DNA from: JBBSIG01 sp038232215
Lineage (GTDB): Bacteria > Actinomycetota > Thermoleophilia > Gaiellales > Gaiellaceae
Assembly (NCBI GenBank): GCA_038232215.1
Contig: JBBSIG010000074.1
Span: 1 to 11,350 of the forward strand
Length of the DNA stretch: 11,350 nt
Direction: 5' to 3'
The position numbers and the translations under genes were made by a program. Positions 1 to 7,110 of this stretch are shown piece after piece (position 1 is the stretch's first letter; every line of letters begins with the position of its first letter). The notes under the pieces are model-generated. The model ran no database searches, had not been told where the DNA came from, and saw only the letters and a list, made by a program, of their open reading frames with translations.

Positions 1-1
1 C

Positions 2-307
2 CTACGGCGGCGGGATCACCGCGTGCTCGTCGACGAGGAAGATGGTCTGATCGCCGACGAACTTCGGCCGGTCGGCCGCGATCACGGAGGCGAAGGGCTC
101 CTCGCTGAACGCCGTCCGGGCCGCCTCCTCGGAGTCGAACCAGACCTCGGCGAAGCCGTCGCAGCCCGCCGCCTCCGGCTCTTGGGCGACGTTGATCACG
201 TAGCCCCGCGCTCCGGGAATGCCGCGGGCAAGCTCGGCATGCGGACCAAGCCAGTAGTCGGCGAACTGCTCGTGCGTGAGCCCCTCTCGGCGCCGGACGA
301 TGCTCAC
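2..307 (-). CDS. EthD-like small protein (dimeric alpha/beta-barrel superfamily), last gene of the operon
   Basis: A 101-residue protein of the EthD type. The family signature is visible: an N-terminal strand ending in paired arginines (RRREGLTHEQF, about residues 5-15), then YW and GPHAEL at about 18-26, a P-G-x-x-x-Y turn near 31-37, and a second repeat-like half with AEVWFDSEEAA near 53-63. EthD proteins are ferredoxin-like dimers named from ethyl tert-butyl ether degradation; most have no proven reaction. Relatives of the same fold include the lsr-operon isomerase LsrG and the rhamnose mutarotase RhaU, so an isomerase or mutarotase-like accessory role is a fair inference. The GTG start is chosen because it forms a GTGA overlap with the stop of the dehydrogenase. 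However, the best AGGAGG (325-330) lies 17 nt upstream, 5 nt before an in-frame ATC at 317-319, which would add I-V-K-R. The stop lies at the window edge, so whether the operon continues is unknown. Confidence 0.85.
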   Translation of the reverse strand: MSIVRRREGLTHEQFADYWLGPHAELARGIPGARGYVINVAQEPEAAGCDGFAEVWFDSEEAARTAFSEEPFASVIAADRPKFVGDQTIFLVDEHAVIPPP

Positions 308-1323
308 GCGCTTGACGATGCCCGCCTCCTCTCTCCCAGCGGGACGACGACGCACTGCTTCGGCAGCTCCTCGCCGGCCAGGAAGCCGCGCACGAGCTTC
401 GCCGCGAGCGAGCCGATCTCGTCGTAGCCGTGATCGGTGCAGCCGGCCAGGTGAGGCGTCACCGTGCAGTTCTCGAGCGCGAGCAACGGGTTGTCCTGGG
501 TCGGCGGCTCCTGCTCGAGCACGTCCACGACCGCAGCCGCGATCGTGCGCTTGCGAAGCGCCTGCGCGAGCGCGGCGGTGTCGACGACGGCACCGCGGGC
601 GGCGTTCACGAGCAGCGCCGACGGCTTCATCCGCTCGAGCTCCCGAGGGCCGATCAGATGGCGGGTCGAGTCGTCGAGGACGACGTGCACGGAGACGACG
701 TCCGCGCGCTCGAGGAGCTCCTCCAGCGGGAGCAGTCGAGCGCCGGCCGCGTCCGCGGCGTCGGGGGCGACGTGGGAGTCGTGCGCGAGCACGGTCATCC
801 CGTGCGCACCGGCGAGCCGGGCCACCTCGCGCCCGATCGCTCCCAGCCCGACGATCCCGAGCGTCTTGCCGGGAAGCGCGCCGATCCGGCCGGCCCACTC
901 GAGCCGCGCGTCGCCCCACTCGTCCGCGCGGACGGCCCGGTCGAGCTCCGTGAGGCGGCGAAAGTGGAGGAGCGCAGCCGCGAGCACGTACTCGGCCGGC
1001 CCGCTGAAGTTCACGCCGGTGGTTCGCACGACGCCGATGCCGTGCGCCTCCGCGGCCGCCAGGTCGATCGTGTCCGTACCGATCCCGCACTTGACGACGA
1101 GCCGCAGGCTCGACGCCGCGTCCAGCACGTCGGCGGTGACGTGGCTGATCGCGATGCACACCACCTCGGCGTCGCCGATCTCGGCGCGGAGGCTGGCCGC
1201 GTCGGTCGAGAAACGAGAGCCGCTGCTGAGCGCGACGCCGTCCAGCGACCCGAGCCGCTCCAGGAGTGCCATCCGCTCGCCGGCCTCCGTGTCGGCCACG
1301 TGCACGCGTCGCGGCTCGCTCAC
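304..1323 (-). CDS. D-2-hydroxyacid dehydrogenase (phosphoglycerate dehydrogenase-like)
   Basis: A 339-residue NAD-dependent D-isomer 2-hydroxyacid dehydrogenase, expected to interconvert a D-2-hydroxyacid and its 2-oxoacid in the cytoplasm. The N-terminal part carries VVKCGIGTDTID at 76-87, typical of the phosphoglycerate dehydrogenase branch. The Rossmann motif GLGAIG is at 159-164, with Asp182 at the end of the next strand, which favours NAD over NADP. The catalytic triad is complete: Arg243 in NAARG, Glu272 in DVLEQEPP and His291 in TPHLAG. There is no C-terminal ACT domain, so it is probably not the regulated serine-pathway enzyme. The GTG start has a GGGAG ribosome site 6 nt upstream. 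The gene follows a 105-nt gap with a strong hairpin and overlaps the EthD gene by 4 nt. Its substrate cannot be read from sequence; glyoxylate, hydroxypyruvate or a product of this operon are possible. Confidence 0.93.
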   Translation of the reverse strand: MSEPRRVHVADTEAGERMALLERLGSLDGVALSSGSRFSTDAASLRAEIGDAEVVCIAISHVTADVLDAASSLRLVVKCGIGTDTIDLAAAEAHGIGVVRTTGVNFSGPAEYVLAAALLHFRRLTELDRAVRADEWGDARLEWAGRIGALPGKTLGIVGLGAIGREVARLAGAHGMTVLAHDSHVAPDAADAAGARLLPLEELLERADVVSVHVVLDDSTRHLIGPRELERMKPSALLVNAARGAVVDTAALAQALRKRTIAAAVVDVLEQEPPTQDNPLLALENCTVTPHLAGCTDHGYDEIGSLAAKLVRGFLAGEELPKQCVVVPLGERRRASSSA

Positions 1324-1380
1324 GCGACGCTCCCGGTACAGCGGTTGCGAGCGAGGAGCACGGGGCGAGGATAGTCGCCG

Positions 1381-1418
1381 GCACGCCGGGAGCGAGCGCT
1401 GGCCCGCTCCCGGCGTGC
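1381..1418 (-). terminator. Perfect 14-bp hairpin after the binding-protein gene (attenuator or mRNA stabiliser)
   Basis: Arms 1381-1394 and 1405-1418 are exact reverse complements (GCACGCCGGGAGCG) around a 10-nt loop. The hairpin begins 10 nt after the stop codon of the binding-protein gene. No run of T follows it on the minus strand, so it is not a textbook intrinsic terminator. It is the only strong secondary structure between operon genes and probably partly terminates transcription or protects the upstream mRNA. Either would lower expression of the two downstream genes relative to the binding protein. Confidence 0.75.
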
Positions 1419-1428
1419 GCTCGGCCGT

Positions 1429-2454
1429 CTAGAAGTGGTACTTGTCGATGTTCTTCCTGTTGAACACGATCGGCTGGCCGGTGGTGACGATGCCGCCGGG
1501 CTCGACCGTCTTCTTCCCGAGCCGGCCGGCATCGAACTTCTGACCGGCCACGCCGGTCAGCCGGCCCGAGGCGACGGCGTCGGCCGCTCGGGTCGCGAGA
1601 TAGCCGAGGTCGACGAAGCTCCAGAGCGCGAAGGACTTGACGCAGCCCTTCTTGACGAACGCCCGCATCTGGTTCGGGCCGCCGAGCCCGGTGATGTTGA
1701 CCTTGCCGCACTTGCGCTGCTGCTGGACGACCCGCGCGGCCGCGGGCAGGCCGACGGAGGTGGGGGAGATGATCCCCTTCAGCTTCGGGTAGGCGGTGAG
1801 GAGCGCCTGCGCCTCCTCGGTCGACTTGGTCGGATCGTCGTTGCCGTACGCGATCTTGACGAGCTTCATGCGCTTGTACCTCGGCTTCTTGAGCTCCTTC
1901 TTCATGAAGCCGATCCACGTGTTCTGGTTCGACGAGGTCGGGGTCGCCGACAGGATCGCGAACTGGCCCGTGTAGCGCATCTGCTTCCCGAGCTCCACGA
2001 CCTCGACGGCTCCGATCGACTGCGCGCTCGCCGGCCGGGCGAAGATCGTCCGGGCGGTCGGTGCGACATCGGCGTCGAAGGACACGACCTTCGTCCCCCT
2101 TCGCGCCGCCTTCTTGAGCGCGGGCGCCAGGGCGTTCGGATCGTTGCCCGAGATGATGATCGCGTCGTAGCGCTGCTGGACGGCGTTGTTGATGAACTGG
2201 ATCTGCTGGCCGACGTCCGGCTTCGACGGCCCGCCGTACTTGACCGTGTCGCCGAGCTGCTTCGCCGCCTGCTGCGCGCCCTGGTTCGACTGGGTGAACG
2301 GATCGATGCCGACGAACTTCGGCAGCAGGAAGAACTTGTAGCCCTTGCTCGCGACCCCGTGGGCGGCGGGCGCCTCCGTCCGCGCCTGCGCGGCGGCGAC
2401 GAGCGCGACCGTGACCAAGACGAGCAGGACCGGTATCACGGCTCTCTTCGACAC
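1429..2454 (-). CDS. Sugar-type ABC transporter substrate-binding protein, LsrB/RhaS-like
   Basis: A 341-residue periplasmic-type binding protein of the ribose/galactose-binding superfamily (Peripla_BP_4 type). Residues 1-24 form a Sec signal peptide: Lys3-Arg4, a hydrophobic stretch about 5-22, and an AQA cleavage site before Arg25. No lipobox cysteine is present. The closest families I recognise are LsrB (autoinducer-2) and RhaS (rhamnose). Shared features are LLPKFVG at 43-49, GQQIQFINN at 82-90, YDAIIIS at 96-102, a PALKKA helix at 111-116, NQNTW at 176-180, LPAAA at 236-240 and the C-terminal FNRKNIDKY at 331-339. Counting against the LsrB ligand residues as I recall them gives Lys46, Asp127, Asn176 (Asp in LsrB), Gln177, Pro231 and Ser233 (Ala in LsrB). 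A related but different ligand is therefore likely. Of two in-frame GTG codons, 2454 is preferred: AGGAGG at 2463-2468 sits 8 nt from it, but only 2 nt from GTG 2460. Confidence 0.92.
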   Translation of the reverse strand: MSKRAVIPVLLVLVTVALVAAAQARTEAPAAHGVASKGYKFFLLPKFVGIDPFTQSNQGAQQAAKQLGDTVKYGGPSKPDVGQQIQFINNAVQQRYDAIIISGNDPNALAPALKKAARRGTKVVSFDADVAPTARTIFARPASAQSIGAVEVVELGKQMRYTGQFAILSATPTSSNQNTWIGFMKKELKKPRYKRMKLVKIAYGNDDPTKSTEEAQALLTAYPKLKGIISPTSVGLPAAARVVQQQRKCGKVNITGLGGPNQMRAFVKKGCVKSFALWSFVDLGYLATRAADAVASGRLTGVAGQKFDAGRLGKKTVEPGGIVTTGQPIVFNRKNIDKYHF

Positions 2455-2462
2455 TTGCACGA

Positions 2463-2468
2463 CCTCCT
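2463..2468 (-). promoter_or_regulatory. Consensus Shine-Dalgarno deciding the binding-protein start
   Basis: A perfect AGGAGG, the strongest ribosome site in the operon, lies 8 nt before GTG 2454 inside the 34-nt gap after permease 2. It selects the second of two in-frame GTG codons and fits the high expression expected of a binding protein. Confidence 0.8.
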
Positions 2469-2488
2469 TCTGCTTGCTTGGACGACCT

Positions 2489-3532
2489 CTATGTCTTGGA
2501 CGAAACGGCGACTTCCTCCGAACGCGGCACCTCCCCTCGTCCACCCGTCGCGCGAGCGCGCCCGCCCCAGCGAGTACGCGCGAACTGTGACAGGTTTCCC
2601 GCCACGATGGCCCCGAGGAGGAGCGCTCCGATCACGATTCCTTGGGTGTCGGCGGAGATGTTGGCGAGCCCCATGCCGTTGCGCAGGGTCGCGATCAGGA
2701 TCATGGCGAGCACGACGCCCGCGATCGACCCGGAGCCGCCGAAGATGTTGACGCCGCCGAGGACGACCGCGGTCACCACGTCGAGCAGGAACTCGTTTCC
2801 CACGTCGGCCCGCGCGCTCCCGTAGTAGCCGATCAGCACCACGGCCGCGATTCCGGCCATGGATCCCGAGAGCGCGAACAGGGCGACCCGCATGCGGCTG
2901 ACGGGGAGGCCCGAGAAGCGCGCCGCCTCGCGGTTGGAGCCGATGGCGTAGAGGTAGCGGCCGAAGCGCGTCGCGTGCAGGAGCACCCCGAGGAGAAGCG
3001 CGAAGCCGAGCAGGATCAGGAGCGCGATCGGAACGAGCTCGCCGGGGCCCGTGTAGCCCGCGCCGAGCTGACTCCAGCCCTCGGGCAACCCGGTCACGGG
3101 CTCGCCGCCGAGGATCACGAACGCGAGCCCGCGGAAGGCCGCGAGCGTGCCGAGCGTTACGGCCAGCGAGGGCAGATTCAGCAGGCCGACGAGGACGCCG
3201 TTGAAGAGTCCGAGCCCCGTCCCGACCGCGAGCCCGGCCGCGCTCGCCACCCAGACGTTCGCCCCAGCGTCCCACACGCGCGCGAGGACGACCGCGCTGA
3301 CGGCGAGGGTGGAGGCGACCGAGATGTCGATCTCGCCGGCGATGACGACGAAGGTCAAGCCGAGCGCGAGCAGGCCGACGGCGATGTACGGCGTGAGCAG
3401 GTCGAGGAGATTGCCGGTGTCGAGGAAGTACGGCGAGAGCGTCGTGCTCCAGGCTCCCGCTGCCACGATCAGGAGCACGAGCAGCGCCTCCCAGCGGCCG
3501 AACGTCGCGCGGGCGAGAGCGAGCGCCTTCAC
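2489..3532 (-). CDS. ABC transporter permease 2 (RbsC/RhaQ/LsrD type)
   Basis: A 347-residue inner-membrane permease of the BPD_transp_2 (ribose/xylose/AI-2) family, pairing with the permease encoded just upstream. It is almost entirely hydrophobic helices from about 15 to 312. Family landmarks are the GLTFVVIAGEIDISVAS segment at 58-74, the FNG stretch at 110-112, the cytoplasmic coupling loop YAIGSNREAARFSG at 195-208, and LGGVNIFGGSGS at 258-269. The C-terminus is short, basic and soluble (about 319-347). The GTG start overlaps the stop of permease 1 as GTGA, with GGGAG 8 nt before it. Two non-identical permeases imply a heterodimeric channel, as in the lsr and rha transporters. The substrate is not readable from the permease. 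Confidence 0.93.
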   Translation of the reverse strand: MKALALARATFGRWEALLVLLIVAAGAWSTTLSPYFLDTGNLLDLLTPYIAVGLLALGLTFVVIAGEIDISVASTLAVSAVVLARVWDAGANVWVASAAGLAVGTGLGLFNGVLVGLLNLPSLAVTLGTLAAFRGLAFVILGGEPVTGLPEGWSQLGAGYTGPGELVPIALLILLGFALLLGVLLHATRFGRYLYAIGSNREAARFSGLPVSRMRVALFALSGSMAGIAAVVLIGYYGSARADVGNEFLLDVVTAVVLGGVNIFGGSGSIAGVVLAMILIATLRNGMGLANISADTQGIVIGALLLGAIVAGNLSQFARTRWGGRARATGGRGEVPRSEEVAVSSKT

Positions 3533-4578
3533 GCCGGCGACTCCCTGGCCTCGGCGCGGGCCTCGGCGACCTCGCGCCGGCGCCGTCTCCGCAGCGCCTC
3601 CTGGAGCCGCTGCGTGACGAGCGCGTCGATCGTGACGGCCACGACGATCGCGAAGCCCTGGAAGGTGATCTTCCAGAACTCCGAGATCCGGAGCAGGGTG
3701 AACCCGTTCGCGATCGTGCCGACGAGGAGCGCGCCGATCACTGCTCCGAGCACCGTGCCCGAGCCGCCGAAGACGTTGACCCCGCCGATCACGGCGGCCG
3801 TGATGACGTCGAACTCGAACCCCGAGGCGGAGACGGCGTTGAGCGTGCCGAAGCGGGCCGCCCACATGAAGCCGCCGAGCCCGGCGAGCGCGCCGCTCAG
3901 CGTCAGCGCCAGGATCACGCGCCGCGTGACCGCGATTCCCGCGAACCTCGCCGCCGCGGGATTGGAGCCGATCGCGTAGAAGTCCCGGCCGGAGGACGTC
4001 CAGTGCAGGAACGCCGATCCGAGCACCACGACGACGACCGCCACGAAGAGGAGGAACGGCGTCCCGAGCACCTTCCTCGTGGCGAGGTCGAGGAACCCGT
4101 TCGGCAGATCGCTCTGGTTGATGGTCACGCCGTGCGCCCGCTGGAACACGAGGCCCCGGTAGATCGAGAGGGTCGCGAGCGTCGCGATGATCGCCGGCAC
4201 GCGGGCGACCGCCACGAGCAGCCCGTTCGCGAGGCCGCAGGCCGTGCCCACGGCGACCGCGAGGAGCGCCGCGACCCAGAGCGAGAGGCCGTGGTGGTGC
4301 GCGAGCGTCTGCGCCGTGATCACCGCGGTCAGACCGACGATCGAGCCGACGCTGAGGTCGATGTTGCGGGTCAGGATGACCATCGTCTGGCCGACGGCGA
4401 CGACGATCACGATCGCGACGTTCGTGCCGATGTCCTGGAGGTTGTCGCCGGTCAGGAAGTTCGTCGCGCGGAGCGTGAAGAAGAGTCCGGTGGCGAGCAG
4501 CGCGACGAGGATCCCGAACTCGCGCAGGCGGAACGCCGTCGCCGCGAGAGCCTGCGCCTGGGTTCCGCGGGCGCTCAT
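3529..4578 (-). CDS. ABC transporter permease 1 (RbsC/RhaP/LsrC type)
   Basis: A 349-residue permease of the same family as its downstream partner and clearly paralogous to it. Matching landmarks are VGQTMVILTRNIDLSVGS at 62-79, the coupling loop YAIGSNPAAARFAG at 201-214, and IGGVNVFGGSGT at 264-275. Predicted membrane helices run from about 20 to 318, followed by a very arginine-rich cytoplasmic tail (328-349) that carries many Arg, Ala and Glu residues. The ATG start overlaps the ATPase stop as ATGA, with GGGAG 10 nt upstream. The order ATPase, permease, permease, binding protein is that of lsrACDB. With the partner it should form the membrane channel driven by the double-NBD ATPase. Confidence 0.93.
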   Translation of the reverse strand: MSARGTQAQALAATAFRLREFGILVALLATGLFFTLRATNFLTGDNLQDIGTNVAIVIVVAVGQTMVILTRNIDLSVGSIVGLTAVITAQTLAHHHGLSLWVAALLAVAVGTACGLANGLLVAVARVPAIIATLATLSIYRGLVFQRAHGVTINQSDLPNGFLDLATRKVLGTPFLLFVAVVVVVLGSAFLHWTSSGRDFYAIGSNPAAARFAGIAVTRRVILALTLSGALAGLGGFMWAARFGTLNAVSASGFEFDVITAAVIGGVNVFGGSGTVLGAVIGALLVGTIANGFTLLRISEFWKITFQGFAIVVAVTIDALVTQRLQEALRRRRRREVAEARAEARESPA

Positions 4579-6086
4579 GCGGGGCGGACTCCCGTCGCGG
4601 CCTCGAGCACGCGCTCGGAGTCGGCCTCGTCGCGCGTGAGCTCGGCCGCCACCGTCCCCTCCCGAAGGACCACGATGCGGTCGCTCATCCCGAGCAGCTC
4701 CGGCAGCTCCGACGAGATGAGGACGATCGCGAGGCCCTCGCCGGCGAGGGTGGAGATCGTCCGGTGGACGTCCGCCTTCGTGGCGACGTCGACGCCCCGA
4801 GTGGGCTCGTCGAGGATGAGGACGCGTGGCTCCGCAGCGAGCCACTTCGAGAGCACCACCTTCTGCTGGGTGCCGCCCGAGAGCGCCTCGACGGGCTGGC
4901 GCGCCGAGGTGGCCTTGATCCGCAGCCGCTCCATGAAGCGCTCAGCGAGCCGCCGCTCGCGCCCCGGTCGCAGGAAGCCCCCGGGCGAGAGCCGGGGGAG
5001 GATCGCCATGGACGTGTTCGTCGCCACCGCCATCGTCTGGACCAGCCCCTGCGCGAGACGATCCTCCGGGAGGTAGGCGAGGCCCCTGCGCAGGGCGGCG
5101 CGCGGCGAGCGCGGGTGGAAGGGGGTACCGTCGAGCCGCACCTCGCCGCCGTCGTGTGGATCGATGCCGAACAGGCTCCGCGCGACCTCGCTGCGCCCCG
5201 CGCCCACGAGCCCGCCGAGGCCCAGGATCTCGCCGCGGCGAACCGTGAAGCTCACGTCCGAGAACGTGCCGCGTCGCGTGAAGCTCCGCAGCTCGAGCGC
5301 GGGCTCCCCGATCTCCGCCTCCTCCTTCGGGAAGAGCTGGTCGAGCGTGCGGCCGACCATGAGCCTGATCATCTCCGCGTGGCTCAGCTCGGCGGCCGGG
5401 CGGGTCGCCACGTGTCGGCCGTCCCGGAGCACCGAGACGGTGTCCGAGATGGCGCTGATCTCCTCGAGGCGATGGCTGACGAAGAGGATCGCGACGCCGC
5501 GCGCGGAGAGCTGCCGGACGATCGCGAAGAGCGCGTCGACCTCCCGCGGCGAGAGTGCGGCCGTCGGCTCGTCCATGATCAGGAGGCGCGCCTCGGCCGT
5601 GAGCGCCTTCGCGATCTCCAGCAGTTGCCGATCGGCCACCCCGAGGCCGCGCACCGGGGTGTCCGGGTCCAGGTCGACCTCGATGTCGGAGAGAACGCGG
5701 CGCGTCTCCCTCTTCATCGCGCCCCAGTCCACGGTCCCGAGCCGACTCCTGGGGCGGCGACCGGCGAAGATGTTCTCCGCCACCCGGAGGTCGGGGAAGA
5801 CGGTCGGCTCCTGGTACATCGCCGCGATCCCGAGGCGGTGCGCCGCATGCGGGTCGGCGATTCGCTGCTGCACGCCCTCGATCAGCAGCTCGCCCTCGTC
5901 GGGCTGCTCGACGCCGGTCAGGATCTTGACGAGTGTCGACTTGCCCGCCCCGTTCTCGCCCACGAGCGCGTGCACCTTGCCGGCCTCGAGCGCGAGGTCG
6001 ACCTCCGCGAGCGCGCGCACCCCGCCGAAGCTGCGCGAGATCCCGCGAAGCTCGACGAGCGGAGCGTCTGAGCGTTCTTCCCTCAC
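4575..6086 (-). CDS. Sugar ABC transporter ATPase with two nucleotide-binding domains (RbsA/RhaT/LsrA type)
   Basis: A 503-residue cytoplasmic ATPase, the usual length for the RbsA/MglA/LsrA class, with two fused ABC domains. NBD1 has Walker A GENGAGKST at 43-51, a degenerate signature (ADRQLLEIA, 151-159), Walker B LLIMDEPTAAL at 168-178 and the H-loop His205. NBD2 has the family-typical altered Walker A GLVGAGRSE at 292-300 (Arg in place of Lys), a canonical LSGGTQQK signature at 402-409, Walker B VLILDEPTRG at 422-431 and Ser-Ser at 458-459 where the H-loop His would be. This asymmetry is normal for the class, so one composite site probably hydrolyses ATP. The GTG start is the only credible one, since an in-frame TGA lies just upstream, but its ribosome site is weak. 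The gene follows a 37-nt G-rich gap after the dehydrogenase and overlaps permease 1 by 4 nt. Confidence 0.95.
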   Translation of the reverse strand: MREERSDAPLVELRGISRSFGGVRALAEVDLALEAGKVHALVGENGAGKSTLVKILTGVEQPDEGELLIEGVQQRIADPHAAHRLGIAAMYQEPTVFPDLRVAENIFAGRRPRSRLGTVDWGAMKRETRRVLSDIEVDLDPDTPVRGLGVADRQLLEIAKALTAEARLLIMDEPTAALSPREVDALFAIVRQLSARGVAILFVSHRLEEISAISDTVSVLRDGRHVATRPAAELSHAEMIRLMVGRTLDQLFPKEEAEIGEPALELRSFTRRGTFSDVSFTVRRGEILGLGGLVGAGRSEVARSLFGIDPHDGGEVRLDGTPFHPRSPRAALRRGLAYLPEDRLAQGLVQTMAVATNTSMAILPRLSPGGFLRPGRERRLAERFMERLRIKATSARQPVEALSGGTQQKVVLSKWLAAEPRVLILDEPTRGVDVATKADVHRTISTLAGEGLAIVLISSELPELLGMSDRIVVLREGTVAAELTRDEADSERVLEAATGVRPA

Positions 6087-6123
6087 GCGTGGAGCTCTAT
6101 TTCACGCCCCGGCCCGGCCCCCG

Positions 6124-7110
6124 TCAAGGGACGAGGACGCTCCGCAGCACGCGTCCTGCGCGCAGGTCCTCGAGCGCCTCGTTGCCCTCCTCGAGCGGGC
6201 GCTGCCTCGCGGTCAGGTGGTCGGCCCTGATCGCGCCGGCGAGATACAGCCCGATCACCTCCCGCACGTCGTCCGCGGTGAAGCCTCTCGAGCCGAGGAG
6301 CGTCAGCTCGCGCCAGATCAGGTCGACCGCCCGGGTCGAGAACGGCTCGAGCGTGGAGCCGACGAAGACCACCCGCCCGGCGTAGCCGGCGAGCGCGATC
6401 GCCTCCTCGTCGAGCTGCGCCGAGGCCGCGCACTGGATCACGACATCTGCGCCGTGCCCGCCGCACGCTTCACGCGCGTCCTCGATCCGGACGGCCTCGT
6501 CCGCCCCCAGCGAGCGGGCCAGCGCGAGCTTCTCCTCGCTCCGGCTGACCGCGACGACTCGGGCGCCCAGGTGCTTCCCGAGCTGCACCGCGTTGGAGCC
6601 GATCCCGCCGATGCCGAGCACGGCGAGCGTCTCGCCGGCCTGGAGGCGCGCGAGACTCGTCAGCGCGTGGTACGGCGTCCCGACGGCGTCGGTGAGCACG
6701 GCGAGGACGGCCGGGTCGATCGGCTCCGGCACGGGAACGAGCGTCCCGGCGGGCCGTACGACGTAGTCGGCGAACGCGCCGTCGACGTCGACGCCCATGC
6801 GTCGCACCGCGGGGCCGAGGTTCGGCCTCGGCGCGCCCGGCTCGTTCTCGATGTAGTAGAGCGCGACCTGCTCGCCGACCCGGAGGCCGTCGACGCCCGG
6901 ACCGAGCGCGTCGACCACGCCCGCCGCCTCGTGTCCCGGCACGACGGGCAGCTTGTCGGCGCCGAAGCCGCCCTTCTGCAGGAAGAGGTCGGAGCCGCAG
7001 ACTCCGCACGCCTCGATCCGGACGCGGGCCTCGCCCGCCGCGGGCTCGGGCACCGGCCGCTCGACGAGTTGCAGCGGCGCGCCGACCTCCGCCAGCTCGA
7101 GCGCCCGCAT
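6124..7110 (-). CDS. Zinc-family medium-chain alcohol/polyol dehydrogenase
   Basis: A 328-residue medium-chain dehydrogenase with an N-terminal GroES-like catalytic domain and a Rossmann domain. Catalytic-zinc positions are present: Cys38 in CGVCGSD (35-41), His60-Glu61 in PGHEAAG (58-64), and Asp141 in the LTDAVGTPYHAL segment. The coenzyme motif GIGGIG is at 166-171. The end of the second beta strand reads VVAVSRSEEK, with Ser189 where NAD-specific enzymes usually have Asp, which hints at NADP use. The lobe that normally carries four cysteines for the structural zinc (about 85-112 here) contains none. The start is ATG sharing one base with the SDR stop (TGATG). Relatives oxidise polyols, threonine, butanediol or aldose derivatives; with the adjacent SDR it probably handles hydroxyl/carbonyl steps on the imported compound. 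Confidence 0.92.
   Translation of the reverse strand: MRALELAEVGAPLQLVERPVPEPAAGEARVRIEACGVCGSDLFLQKGGFGADKLPVVPGHEAAGVVDALGPGVDGLRVGEQVALYYIENEPGAPRPNLGPAVRRMGVDVDGAFADYVVRPAGTLVPVPEPIDPAVLAVLTDAVGTPYHALTSLARLQAGETLAVLGIGGIGSNAVQLGKHLGARVVAVSRSEEKLALARSLGADEAVRIEDAREACGGHGADVVIQCAASAQLDEEAIALAGYAGRVVFVGSTLEPFSTRAVDLIWRELTLLGSRGFTADDVREVIGLYLAGAIRADHLTARQRPLEEGNEALEDLRAGRVLRSVLVP

Noticed and set aside
308..1918. Minus-strand open frame extending upstream of the EthD gene through the dehydrogenase and binding protein
   Set aside because: It is an arginine-rich alternative-frame reading of two real genes, a common effect of high GC. Only the last 101 residues look like a protein family.
1429..6086. 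Firm assignment as an autoinducer-2 (lsr) or rhamnose (rha) transporter
   Set aside because: Gene order and pocket are similar, but two pocket positions differ from LsrB, and no lsrK/lsrF/lsrR or rhamnose catabolic genes are present. Gene symbols were left empty.
6087..6123. G-rich spacer before the ATPase as a G-quadruplex or regulatory element
   Set aside because: The minus strand has only three G runs of three or more bases, so a standard three-tier quadruplex cannot form, and no other structure was clear.
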